From Pseudomonas abietaniphila (GTDB taxonomy: Bacteria; Pseudomonadota; Gammaproteobacteria; Pseudomonadales; Pseudomonadaceae): a stretch of DNA of 64,000 nucleotides. Position 1 is the stretch's first letter. Every line of letters starts with the position of its first letter. Shown here in pieces: positions 56,062 to 64,000 of this stretch. The notes under the pieces are model-generated. The model worked only from the letters and a program-made list of their open reading frames with translations. It made no database searches and was not told where the DNA came from. The stretch lies in assembly GCF_039697315.1 (NCBI RefSeq), contig NZ_CP155619.1, positions 1,488,001 to 1,552,000 of the forward strand, in the 5' to 3' direction. The translations under genes and the position numbers were made by a program.

Positions 56062-58796
56062 CTCCCTTCCTGAGCAGCCTTGAAGGCATGGCAACGATGT
56101 ACATGGCGTCACAACAAGGGCCCCACACTGCGCAGTCAATCCGCGACATTATCCGGCAGTTGCGCGACACGCCGATGTTTGCGGGGAAGATCGAAGACGA
56201 CGATGCGGAGAAGCTCGCTCGGCTCATTGAGGAGAAGCACGGCATTAGCATGGGCCTTGGCGCCGTAGTGGATGCGGAGGATTTCCGCCCGTGGCTGCAT
56301 GATGCGCGTATCAAAGGCGAAGTTGGGGATTTCTACTGGAGCCGCTATCGGAAACTCCTCAACCTCAAAGGGCTGCCGAAATCAGTGATCGATGGAACTT
56401 ACGAAGTGACCGATCGCATTCTAGACCGCCTCGGTGATCCGAAGAACATGACTCCGTGGAGCCGCCGTGGCATGGTCGTCGGGCATGTCCAGAGTGGCAA
56501 GACGGCGAACTACACTGGCTTGATATGCAAGGCTGCCGACGCAGGCTATCGTCTGATCGTAGTGATTGCCGGCATCCACAACAATCTGCGCAACCAGACG
56601 CAGGCCCGAATCGACGAAGGATTCATTGGTCGTGATACAGGGCGGCTTGCTCATGCCGACAGGGCTCAACGCCAGAAGATCATCGGTGTCGGCCAGTTCG
56701 ACCAGCGCGAATTCCCGGTTGCACTGACCAATACCCTGCGCGACTTCAACAAGGCCACGGCCAGCACTAACACCAGCCAGATCGGGCAATACAATGTCCC
56801 GGTCGTGCTGGTGATCAAGAAAAATTCCAGTACTCTGAGAAACCTGCTGGAGTGGCTGAAGGAACACTCCGTTCATCAGGGCACGCAGATGGTCAGCCAG
56901 CCGATGCTTCTGATCGACGACGAGGCTGACAATGCCTCGATCAATACCGCATATTCCCGCGACGAGGTCACCCGTATCAACGGTCAGATCCGCGAACTGC
57001 TCTCACTTTTCCACCGCAGCTGTTACGTCGGATACACGGCCACACCCTTTGCCAACATCTTCATCGACCCTGATACCGATGACGCGGCACTGAAGCAGGA
57101 TCTTTTCCCCCGTCATTTCATCATCGGCCTAGACGCGCCGTCGAACTATTTTGGCGCTCAGAAGGTTTTCCTCGATGCCAGCAGCAGGCACGTTCGCCTG
57201 ATCGACGACAACGAGGACATTCTGCCGATGAGACACAAGATCAATCAATCGATCGATGTGTTGCCAGACAGCCTAATACGGGCTGTGCGTTCCTTCATCG
57301 TCGCGCGTGCTATCCGCAATGTACGAGGTCAACAGGCGTCGCATGCCTCAATGCTGATCAATGCCTCGCGCTTCACTGATGTCCAAGGACGACTCCGATC
57401 GAAGGTGGCCGATGTGGTCAGCCTGATTAGGGAGGCGGTTGCCGTTGACGGCGGCAAGGGCCGTGCCGCTTTGCAGAATTCGCAGATCGCGGCCCTCCAT
57501 ACGGTCTGGAAAGAAGAGTACGCAGACGCGGAGGGCGCCGAATGGGCTGCGGTTCAGGCCAGACTGCACGAGGCTCTGGTTGCGGCAAGAGTTGTCGAGG
57601 TCAATGCATCGAAACGGTCTCAACGACTCGACTATGACCAAGGTGGCGAACATGGCGTGACTGTCATTGCTGTCGGTGGCTTCTCCTTGTCGCGCGGGTT
57701 GACGTTAGAAGGGCTGACGGTCAGCTACTTTCTGCGGAACTCGATGATGTATGACACGCTTATGCAGATGGGACGATGGTTCGGCTACCGCCCCGGATAT
57801 GAAGACCTCTGCCGCGTGTGGATACCTGCGGATGGCGTGGGCTGGTATGCACACATCCACGAGGCGATGGACGATCTACAGGCCCAGTTGAAGCGCATGG
57901 AGTTGGCGAATGCCACGCCGGAACAGTTTGGGCTGGCAGTTCGCAGCCACCCGGAATCACTCATAGTGACCGCACGAAACAAGATTGGAACCGGCCGAGA
58001 GTTCCCCATGAAGGTCGGTCTGGCAGGCAGACTTATCGAGACTACGCGGATTCGAATTGACAGCGTTCAGTTGGAGCGTAACCGGAAGGCCGGGCAGGAC
58101 CTAGCGGTGGCCATAATGGCTCTTGGGATCGTGGTGGATCATTCTTCGAAGGGCACCCTTTATCGATCGGTTCCCGTCGATCTGGTGCGAGACTTCCTGC
58201 GGGTGTTCCGTGCCGATGCAGCCGATCCATTGACGGATCCGCGGCTCATGAGCGACTACATTGACGCCCGCGCTGATGGCGAGTTGAGGGAATGGGACGT
58301 CCTGTTTGCCAGCGCCCATAATGCAGATGCGCCGGATGAGCTGGCGGACGGCCTCAGGATGAGAGCCTTCACCCGATCGGTTGGCGAGCCCGATATGCGC
58401 CAAGGAGTGCTTGCGATCAGCGGCACAAGCAGGCGGGTAGGCTCGCCCGGTGACGAGCGCGTCGGCCTCAAGGAAGAACAGATCGATACCGTGACCGCGG
58501 CTTTTAGCGATGAATGCAACCGCTTGGGCAAGGTAGTCCCTAAAACACTTCCTCCGCGCATCTTCTGCGAGGTGCCTGGTCGCCAACCTCTCATCATCCT
58601 TAGATTCGTGGCTCCCACAGTCTTAGACAAAGTGCTGATCGAAAAGCTGCCACGAGTTGTCCTTGCCTGGAGCATCTGTTTTCCACCGTCCAACATACAG
58701 GGCGGCACCGTCGAGTACGTCGTGAATACCATTCGCATGCGCGAGATGTTTGGCGAAGAGGAAGTCGAAGAGGAGGCGCACGGTGATGCTGAATGA
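56058..58796 (+). CDS. Z1-domain superfamily II ATPase (helicase-like)
   Basis: Product of 912 aa. Helicase-type motifs: Walker A GHVQSGKT (142-149), Walker B LLIDDEADNAS (Asp287-Asp291), motif III-like GYTATPFANIF, and a late GRWFGYRPGYEDLCRVW with arginine-finger character. This is the Z1 arrangement, found with MORC-like ATPases and presumed to translocate on or remodel DNA. The N-terminal 120 residues are helical and may bind partners. It overlaps both neighbours. Confidence 0.9.
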   Translation: MTPFLSSLEGMATMYMASQQGPHTAQSIRDIIRQLRDTPMFAGKIEDDDAEKLARLIEEKHGISMGLGAVVDAEDFRPWLHDARIKGEVGDFYWSRYRKLLNLKGLPKSVIDGTYEVTDRILDRLGDPKNMTPWSRRGMVVGHVQSGKTANYTGLICKAADAGYRLIVVIAGIHNNLRNQTQARIDEGFIGRDTGRLAHADRAQRQKIIGVGQFDQREFPVALTNTLRDFNKATASTNTSQIGQYNVPVVLVIKKNSSTLRNLLEWLKEHSVHQGTQMVSQPMLLIDDEADNASINTAYSRDEVTRINGQIRELLSLFHRSCYVGYTATPFANIFIDPDTDDAALKQDLFPRHFIIGLDAPSNYFGAQKVFLDASSRHVRLIDDNEDILPMRHKINQSIDVLPDSLIRAVRSFIVARAIRNVRGQQASHASMLINASRFTDVQGRLRSKVADVVSLIREAVAVDGGKGRAALQNSQIAALHTVWKEEYADAEGAEWAAVQARLHEALVAARVVEVNASKRSQRLDYDQGGEHGVTVIAVGGFSLSRGLTLEGLTVSYFLRNSMMYDTLMQMGRWFGYRPGYEDLCRVWIPADGVGWYAHIHEAMDDLQAQLKRMELANATPEQFGLAVRSHPESLIVTARNKIGTGREFPMKVGLAGRLIETTRIRIDSVQLERNRKAGQDLAVAIMALGIVVDHSSKGTLYRSVPVDLVRDFLRVFRADAADPLTDPRLMSDYIDARADGELREWDVLFASAHNADAPDELADGLRMRAFTRSVGEPDMRQGVLAISGTSRRVGSPGDERVGLKEEQIDTVTAAFSDECNRLGKVVPKTLPPRIFCEVPGRQPLIILRFVAPTVLDKVLIEKLPRVVLAWSICFPPSNIQGGTVEYVVNTIRMREMFGEEEVEEEAHGDAE

Positions 58797-59757
58797 CACA
58801 CCATGGTCCGGTCTCGAGGCAGGCAGGGTCGACACGCGACGGGTTTCTGCCTCCGCACGGTGGAACTGGTTCTGGGCGGTGATGCCAAGGACCGATGCTG
58901 CGCTTCTTCTGCAATTAGGAAGTCTGCCGGAACCGGGGCCGGATCTCCCAAAGCTGAGGAACATTGAGGTTCAGTTCCAAACCCTCATGGGTGGGCCGAT
59001 CCTCTACATACGCCTCAAAGACACGTCACAACTCGAGCTCTTCGAGACGCTCTGCCGCGACGTCATGGCCTCGAGCGAGCTTGCGAGCACCGAGCCCGAA
59101 GCGCTTGAACGAGTGATTGGACGGACCTTCCGTTGGCACTACCTACTGCGAGGCGGGAGACCTGACGTGCTTTCGGAGGAGGCACAGAAGGGCCTGATCG
59201 GCGAAATTGAAGTTCTAAAGCTACTGATGGGAAGCTTGGGTGCGAAGGCAGCTCTTGCAGCATGGACTGGTCCATCTGGAGCCCCGAAGGACTTCGAGCT
59301 CAAGGTTGGCTGCATAGAGGTCAAGGCAAGGCGCGAAGCCTCACAGCCATTCGTAAGCATTGCCAATGAGCATCAGCTTGCTGACGTTCCGGGTCGTCAT
59401 CTCTGGCTGGGAGTATTGTCGGTTGACAGGGCCCAGCTACCCCATGGTCTAACACTTGCGGACCACATAAAGGAGGTAACGGAACTCCTCGAACGGACAG
59501 AGCCATCGGCAAGAATGGACTGGGATCTACACCTAGCCGATGTGGGCTACGATTTAATGCACGACTACTCCCCTTGGCGCTGGGTCGTGTCGCATCCAGA
59601 GTTTCATCACGTCGTGGATGACTTTCCCCGTATTACCGCTCCCGTCCCGCTTGGAGTTTCGAACGTGAACTACACGCTTTCGCTGTCAGCCTGCGCTCCC
59701 TTCAAGACGGACTGGGATGCTGTGCGTTCTACTCTGGTACAGGAGATCCAGTCATGA
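58786..59757 (+). CDS. PD-(D/E)XK motif protein (DUF4420-like)
   Basis: Protein of 323 aa. The nuclease core is Asp169 in GAPKDFEL and Glu178-Val-Lys180 in CIEVKARREA, with the upstream helix EAQKGLIGEIEVLKLL contributing a conserved glutamate. This is the pattern of the DUF4420 family. The ATG at 58786 has AGGAGG 10 bases upstream and overlaps the Z1 gene by 11 bases. It is the likely DNA-cleaving component of the operon. Confidence 0.87.
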   Translation: MLNDTPWSGLEAGRVDTRRVSASARWNWFWAVMPRTDAALLLQLGSLPEPGPDLPKLRNIEVQFQTLMGGPILYIRLKDTSQLELFETLCRDVMASSELASTEPEALERVIGRTFRWHYLLRGGRPDVLSEEAQKGLIGEIEVLKLLMGSLGAKAALAAWTGPSGAPKDFELKVGCIEVKARREASQPFVSIANEHQLADVPGRHLWLGVLSVDRAQLPHGLTLADHIKEVTELLERTEPSARMDWDLHLADVGYDLMHDYSPWRWVVSHPEFHHVVDDFPRITAPVPLGVSNVNYTLSLSACAPFKTDWDAVRSTLVQEIQS

Positions 59758-61829
59758 GCGAGATTCAGGACTATTATCGAGGTCTTATGGCCGACATCCG
59801 CCGTGAAGCAGATACAAGCGGAGTGCTCATGGTGGAAGCGTTCTTCGATCAGATGACTGCCCGCTTGACAGAGGCCGGTGAAATCGAGACGGCCGACCGT
59901 GCCTTCTATAACTACGGTGAGGGCACTCAAAGGATCAGGATCGACGGTTACGCCGGCGACCCGCGAGACAGCGAGGGAGTCCTTGGTCTGATCGTCTGCG
60001 ACTTCGTCGACGGTGACGAGCCGCTGACATTTGGCAAGGCCGACATTCCGCCCATTCTCAACCCTCTTATCCGCTTTTTGAAGAAGGCTCGGACCGAGAC
60101 TTTTCGCGATGCTCTGAATGAGGTGAGCCCTGCATTTCAGGTCTCCGACTTGATCATCGCGACGTGGTCTCAGATCACCAAGGTCAAGCTTATTCTGATC
60201 TCAAACCGCCGGTACATCAGCCGCGATGACTCTGTAAAATTACAGGACCTAGATGATATTCCGGTAACTTGGTCTGTCTGGGATCTGGCCCGGTTTGAGC
60301 GATTCGACCGTTCCGGCCAAACACGCGAAGATATACTCATCGACTTTTCGGGTGACTTCGGCACTCCGCTTTCAGCGCTCAAGGCGTCGCAGACCGGTGC
60401 AGCTCTGGAAAGCTATCTTCTGATCATCCCCGGTCGGCTGCTCGCCGCAATCTATGATCGTTGGGGCTCTCGCCTTCTTGAGGCCAATGTCCGCACCTTT
60501 CTTCAGGCCAGAGCCAAGACCAACAAGGGTATCCAGAAGACCATTAGGGAGGAGCCGGAACTCTTCTTTCCCTATAACAATGGCCTGTCGGCAACGGCCG
60601 AGTATGTGCAATGCTCCTCGACGGACTCCGGCTTGGCGATCTCCTCGATCAGCAATCTTCAGATCGTAAACGGCGCGCAGACAACAGGCTCGATTCATGC
60701 GGCACTTAGAACCGCTCAAGAGCAGTTGGAAAGCGTCTTCGTACAGATGAAGCTGACGGTCGTGCCTCCGGATCACTCTGAGGAAATTGTGCCGAAGATC
60801 TCGGAATACGCGAACACCCAGAACAAGGTAAACGCCGCTGACTTCTTCTCGAATCACCCGTTCCACATCCAGATGGAAAAGTGCTCGCGAAACGTTTTTT
60901 TTGCCGCTCGCGAAGGGGAACGACATGAGAGCAAATGGTTTTACGAGCGTTCTCGTGGCCAATATATCAACGAACGTGGGCGACGTTCGGGCAGTAATCA
61001 GAAAAAGTTCGACCTTGAGTTTCCCAAGATGCAGCTTTTCAGCAAGACCGATCTGGCCAAGTACGAACAATCTGCGGGAGGGCAGCCTCATATTGTTTCG
61101 CGTGGCGCACAGAAGAACTTCGCGGCATTTTCCAAGGATATAGGTGAAAACTGGTCACGGCATCAGTCAAAGTACGATGAACTTTGGTATCGCAGATTAA
61201 TTGCAAAGGCAATCATCTTTCGAAAGCTCGAAAATGAGATCCCAAAACAAATCTGGTACGAAGGGGGGTATCGCGCGAATATTGTAACTTACGCTATGGC
61301 AAAGATTTTTCACGATGCGAACAGGGCAAATGAAGTGCTGGATCTCGATATTATCGCGAAACGGCAACTGGTCTCCGACGAGCTTTCCGCTGCTCTTCTC
61401 ATTGCAGCAAAAGAAGCCCATATAGTCATTACTCAGCCTGCTGCGGGCATGCGCAACTTCTCGGAGTGGGCGAAGCAACAGGCCTGTTGGAGCGAGCTTC
61501 AGTCGCGAAAAATCGTCTACGCATATGGATTTGAGCGGTGTCTGACGTCTAAGGAAACCGTAAAGAGGAACGAACACGATGCGAAGGAGCTTCAGCGCGA
61601 GATTGCGGGGATCCAAGACCAAACACAGGTAGTGAAGCTGGGGGCGGACTTCTGGCGTAGTGTGTGGGAGCAAGGCATGGCCACGGGTAAGCTGACAACG
61701 AAGGACGAGCAGATCCTGAGGCTCTGTGCTTACATGCCGCGACAAGTTCCCTCCGAAAAGCAGTCCAGGCATGCGCTCATGGTTTTGGAGCGACTAAAAG
61801 CTGTCTGTCCTGGGCTGCGTGGATGCTGA
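59754..61829 (+). CDS. AIPR (abortive infection phage resistance) family protein
   Basis: Product of 691 aa. The AIPR domain covers about residues 220-520 (ANVRTFLQARAKTNKGIQKTI, LFFPYNNGLSATAEYV, LQIVNGAQTTGSIHAAL, EYANTQNKVNAADFFSNHPFH). AIPR proteins are linked to phage resistance; their activity is not settled. The start overlaps the previous stop (ATGA), so all four genes are translationally coupled. No terminator is evident after it. Confidence 0.9.
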   Translation: MSEIQDYYRGLMADIRREADTSGVLMVEAFFDQMTARLTEAGEIETADRAFYNYGEGTQRIRIDGYAGDPRDSEGVLGLIVCDFVDGDEPLTFGKADIPPILNPLIRFLKKARTETFRDALNEVSPAFQVSDLIIATWSQITKVKLILISNRRYISRDDSVKLQDLDDIPVTWSVWDLARFERFDRSGQTREDILIDFSGDFGTPLSALKASQTGAALESYLLIIPGRLLAAIYDRWGSRLLEANVRTFLQARAKTNKGIQKTIREEPELFFPYNNGLSATAEYVQCSSTDSGLAISSISNLQIVNGAQTTGSIHAALRTAQEQLESVFVQMKLTVVPPDHSEEIVPKISEYANTQNKVNAADFFSNHPFHIQMEKCSRNVFFAAREGERHESKWFYERSRGQYINERGRRSGSNQKKFDLEFPKMQLFSKTDLAKYEQSAGGQPHIVSRGAQKNFAAFSKDIGENWSRHQSKYDELWYRRLIAKAIIFRKLENEIPKQIWYEGGYRANIVTYAMAKIFHDANRANEVLDLDIIAKRQLVSDELSAALLIAAKEAHIVITQPAAGMRNFSEWAKQQACWSELQSRKIVYAYGFERCLTSKETVKRNEHDAKELQREIAGIQDQTQVVKLGADFWRSVWEQGMATGKLTTKDEQILRLCAYMPRQVPSEKQSRHALMVLERLKAVCPGLRGC

Positions 61830-61974
61830 CGTAAGGTGGATGCCCCGCTGGAAATGGTTATGATCCAAATCTAAGACCTGCTAAGGCTCTATTTCCTCTA
61901 CTTAAATTCAATAGAGACGGCCCTCTAACCCACATACAATGTTAGTGATCGCCATCAGTACTCCACCTTTAATT

Positions 61975-62502
61975 GGGAGTGTGGATCTCATCGCGCGTAA
62001 GGACGGCGAGACGTACCTGGTGCAGTGCAAGCAATGGCGTTCGGTGCAGGTGGGTGTGCCGGTGGTGCGTGAGTTGTATGGGGCGATGGCGGCTGAGGGC
62101 GCTGTCGGTGGTTTCGTGGTGACGAGTGGGACGTTCACCCAACCGGCGCGGGCGTTCGCGTCGGGGCGCAATGTGCAGTTGGTGGATGGCGCGGTGTTGA
62201 AGCAGTGGATTGCGGAGACGAAGAAACCGGGTCCGGGGCCGACGGTTGAGGTGGTTGCGGAGCAGGTTGAGCCGGTGGTTGCGCCGATAGTGGAAGCCCC
62301 CGTGGTGAAGGAGATGGTTTCGCGGGCATTGCCTGAAGTGAAGGAGGAGCCCAAGGCGCCAGCATGTCCGTTCTGTAAAAAATCGATGGTGACCAAGCTG
62401 GCGCGAACCGGGAAGAATGCGGGCGGGCACTTTTGGGGCTGTGTGGATTATCCAAAGTGCCGAGGGATTAGGCCGATTTTTGCGGCGATGAAGGTGAAGT
62501 GA
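61975..62502 (+). pseudogene. 5'-truncated Mrr-like endonuclease with topoisomerase zinc finger
   Basis: From about 61975 the frame reads GSVDLIARKDGETYLVQCKQW, the catalytic D...QxK part of Mrr-like nucleases, then VVRELYGAMAAEGAVGGFVVTSG. It ends with a C4-type topoisomerase zinc finger (CPFCKKSMV ... CVDYPKCRGIRP). The usual membrane-associated N-terminus and first nuclease residues are missing, and sequence upstream of 61975 is unrelated. Open frame from 61939 to 62502 (187 aa) may still be translated from an ATG at 61939. The junction marks the right edge of the inserted block. Confidence 0.7.
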
Positions 62503-63040
62503 ACGCCAACTGTGTTTTCGTCTGATAAAGCCGAGGTGTCCGGGTTTACTGCCGCTGCGCGGCAGATCGCTAGCAAGCTTGCTCCCACGGCCTTCGGCCA
62601 GAATCAAAAACGGATCGAGTCAGTCTGCAGTACAGCCGTTGAATGTGCGCCGCATCGGTTTACTGCCGCTGCGCGGCAGATCGCGAGCAAGCTTGCTCCC
62701 ACGGCCTTCGGCCAGAATCAAAAGCGGATCGGGTAAGTCTGCAGTACAGCCGTTGAATGTGCGCCGCATCGGTTTACTGCCGCTGCGCAGCAGATCGCGA
62801 GCAAGCTTGCTCCCACGGCCTTCGGCCAGAATCAAAAAAGCCATCAATCAGAACCCGTCATCGCGGCTCCGGCCAGAATCGAAAGGAGAGAGGGTGTTCT
62901 GTGCTGTTAATTAATTCCCTGTCACCCACATAACATTTTCGCTAATCAATATTTACCCGGGTTTCATTTGATCCTGAGCCGCTGGATTCTTAAAGTGGCC
63001 TCACCTAATCGAACTTGCACGAGCAAGAAGGTTTATTCAA
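62503..63040. other. Repeat-rich gap after the Mrr-like gene
   Basis: Filled by three direct repeats (62544-62840) followed by AT-rich promoter sequence for the small exported protein. The short open frames inside the repeats are products of the repetition, not genes. Confidence 0.7.
62544..62840. repeat. Three tandem ~115-bp direct repeats containing REP halves
   Basis: Units begin TTTACTGCCGCTGCGC at 62544, 62659 and 62773, so periods are 115 and 114 bases; the third is incomplete. Each carries AGCAAGCTTGCTCCCACGGC followed by the hairpin GGCCTTCGGCC and, between units, TGCAGTACAGCCGTTGAATG. Confidence 0.85.
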
Positions 63041-63265
63041 ATGTTCAAATCCATTGGTATTGCCAGCGCTCTTGTTATTTCTTCTTTGTTGGCCGCGCCT
63101 TTTGCCATGGCGGAAGAGTCCTCAGCGTTCGTTGCCCGTAATGATGTGATTCATGCAAGCCTGGAGCAGCACGCGGAAGCCCTCACCGCCCAGGCGAAGG
63201 AGCCGAGCAAGAATCAGCAGGCCTCGACCTATAACCCTCAAGCGGAGAATGCCAAGCACACCTAA
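63041..63265 (+). CDS. Small exported protein
   Basis: Product of 74 aa with a Sec signal peptide (cleavage near AMA-E, residue 24/25). The mature 50 residues are polar and Gln/Ala-rich (HAEALTAQAKEPSKNQQAST) with no recognised domain. Many pseudomonads have similar small periplasmic proteins of unknown role. A strong terminator lies 96 bases downstream. Confidence 0.75.
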   Translation: MFKSIGIASALVISSLLAAPFAMAEESSAFVARNDVIHASLEQHAEALTAQAKEPSKNQQASTYNPQAENAKHT

Positions 63266-63705
63266 CCTGTACGCCGTTTCAGCTTCTGTCCGTTTCACGT
63301 AGTTGTTTCAACCTGTTCCGCGTCGTTGCTCCCGGCGTGGGGCCTCAAAGCTCCAAACTTCAGCCGCTGTCCCCAGCGGCTTTTTTTTGATCGCGAGAAA
63401 GTTAGAACATCATTAACAAAAACAGGGCTTCTTTTATCAAGCCGCAGCCCATCGTCAATACAATCTGCGGAAAATATTTAACAGTGAACGACGCTTTCAA
63501 CTACAACGCGTTATTCATTGCGATGACGGCGACGCTGTCGACGTCAGCGCAGAATCCGAACAGGGACAATCTGTAAGCCGTCCGGCGAACCGGGCTGCCA
63601 CTGAGATGCACGGCGTCTGAATCTTGGGCATGAACCTATCTACGGCTTCTCTCCCTCAGGCAAAATGCCGACCCTCTGTAGGAATTGGCTTTTAACGAGG
63701 TAGGA
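63266..63705. other. 440-base gap before the final gene
   Basis: Contains the terminator at 63362 and AT-rich sequence. A 30-codon frame from 63484 lacks a ribosome site and is not called. Confidence 0.55.
63362..63388 (+). terminator. Intrinsic terminator
   Basis: GCCGCTG-TCCC-CAGCGGC stem followed by eight T, after the small exported-protein gene. Confidence 0.92.
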
Positions 63706-64000
63706 ATGCGCTCGCTCAATCTGAAAACTGTCGTGGTCTGCAGTGTTCTGGCTTTGTGCCTGGGCATGACGGGCGCGCAGGCGGCGACTGACACGCCGCA
63801 GCCGGCCACCTCGACCACACCCAAAACCACTCAGCCCTCCAAAACCTCGAAGACCTCAACCCCTTCGAAGACTGCCAAGAGCTCAAAGACGTCCACAACG
63901 TCGAAGACCGCCAAAAGCTCGAAAACCTCAAAAAGCTCAAAAACCGCCAAGACCTCCGCGACCTCCAAGACGTCGAAAACCACAAAAACATCGAAGACGA
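63706..64000 (+). CDS. Exported Lys/Ser/Thr-repeat protein, 5' part
   Basis: The visible 98 residues run off the right edge. A signal peptide (MRSLNLKTVVVCSVLALCLG, cleavage near AQA-A at 26/27) is followed by a low-complexity chain of SKTSKT, AKSSKTS and TSKTAK units. GAGGTAGGA precedes the ATG. The strongly basic, repetitive chain could bind polyanions or be a cell-surface or spacer region; no known family is assigned. The internal repeats make length variation between strains likely. Confidence 0.75.
   Translation, partial: MRSLNLKTVVVCSVLALCLGMTGAQAATDTPQPATSTTPKTTQPSKTSKTSTPSKTAKSSKTSTTSKTAKSSKTSKSSKTAKTSATSKTSKTTKTSKT

Larger units (their letters stand above)
46549..62540. other. Low-GC defence island between nrdB and the 62.5 kb repeats
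   Basis: From just after the nrdB terminator the base composition drops and codon choice changes until about 62.0 kb. The content is almost entirely DNA modification, nuclease and ATPase genes plus decayed fragments. No integrase or tRNA is seen at either edge. Internal homologous 3' ends of an Mrr-like gene (51.28-51.38 and 62.43-62.54 kb) suggest at least two acquisition events. Confidence 0.75.

Noticed and set aside
62544..62840. Regular direct repeats as a CRISPR array
   Set aside because: Units are about 115 bases and the intervening sequences are also repeated; there are no unique spacers and no cas genes.

Overview
The window is a piece of a Pseudomonas chromosome, most likely from the fluorescens/syringae side of the genus. 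The evidence is the gene order rlmD-cysM-pirS-pirR-gacS-ldhA, a PhoPQ pair next to dctA, an RstAB pair next to nrdA, high GC coding with many GTG/TTG starts, and abundant Pseudomonas-type REP/REPIN repeats between genes. There are no rRNA or tRNA genes, no CRISPR array and no intact integrase.

Layout. 1-8 kb: rlmD (cut by the left edge), cysM, the PirRS-like two-component pair (without the pirA receptor gene), the global regulator kinase gacS, and ldhA. 8-12 kb: small housekeeping genes (zinc-finger protein, META lipoprotein, TlpA-like thioredoxin, arsC-wrbA-DUF2069 operon, Tag-like glycosylase). 12-25 kb: a hydroxyproline catabolism region with a GntR regulator, hydroxyproline 2-epimerase, a three-subunit D-hydroxyproline dehydrogenase, an AraC/PAS regulator, an amino-acid ABC transporter wrapped around a fused aconitase-X gene (cis-3-hydroxyproline dehydratase type), a second proline-racemase-like enzyme with a Ser/Cys active site, and a DapA-like deaminase. 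A TCGTATACGA-type palindrome recurs upstream of gntR, the transporter operon and the deaminase and probably ties the region into one regulon. 25-46.5 kb: ttcA, a Yip1 protein, sprT, a CaiB/BaiF CoA-transferase, dctA (sigma-54 promoter plus two upstream palindromes), an AraC regulator, phoPQ, a small secreted protein, dienelactone hydrolase, the PcpS phosphopantetheinyl transferase, a FhuF-like reductase overlapping rstB-rstA, and nrdA and nrdB. The last two are separated by an AntF-Fic toxin-antitoxin pair, and each has its own pair of NrdR-like boxes.

46.5-62.5 kb is a defence island with visibly lower GC and different codon use. It starts with an EcoRII-like endonuclease, Vsr and Dcm, the last with a near-perfect LexA box upstream. 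A Bro-N protein, a decayed stretch with fragments of an Mrr-like nuclease and an IS5-like transposase, and an HNH endonuclease follow. Next come an unrecognised PD-(D/E)XK-like protein and a tightly coupled four-gene operon: GHKL (MORC/MutL-type) ATPase, Z1-domain ATPase, PD-(D/E)XK protein and AIPR protein. This operon, with its unexplained upstream nuclease, is the most interesting system here. The island ends at a 5'-truncated Mrr-like gene whose 3' end is homologous to the remnant at 51.3 kb.

62.5-64 kb holds three ~115-bp direct repeats, a small exported protein with a strong terminator, and the start of an exported Lys/Ser/Thr-repeat protein cut by the right edge.
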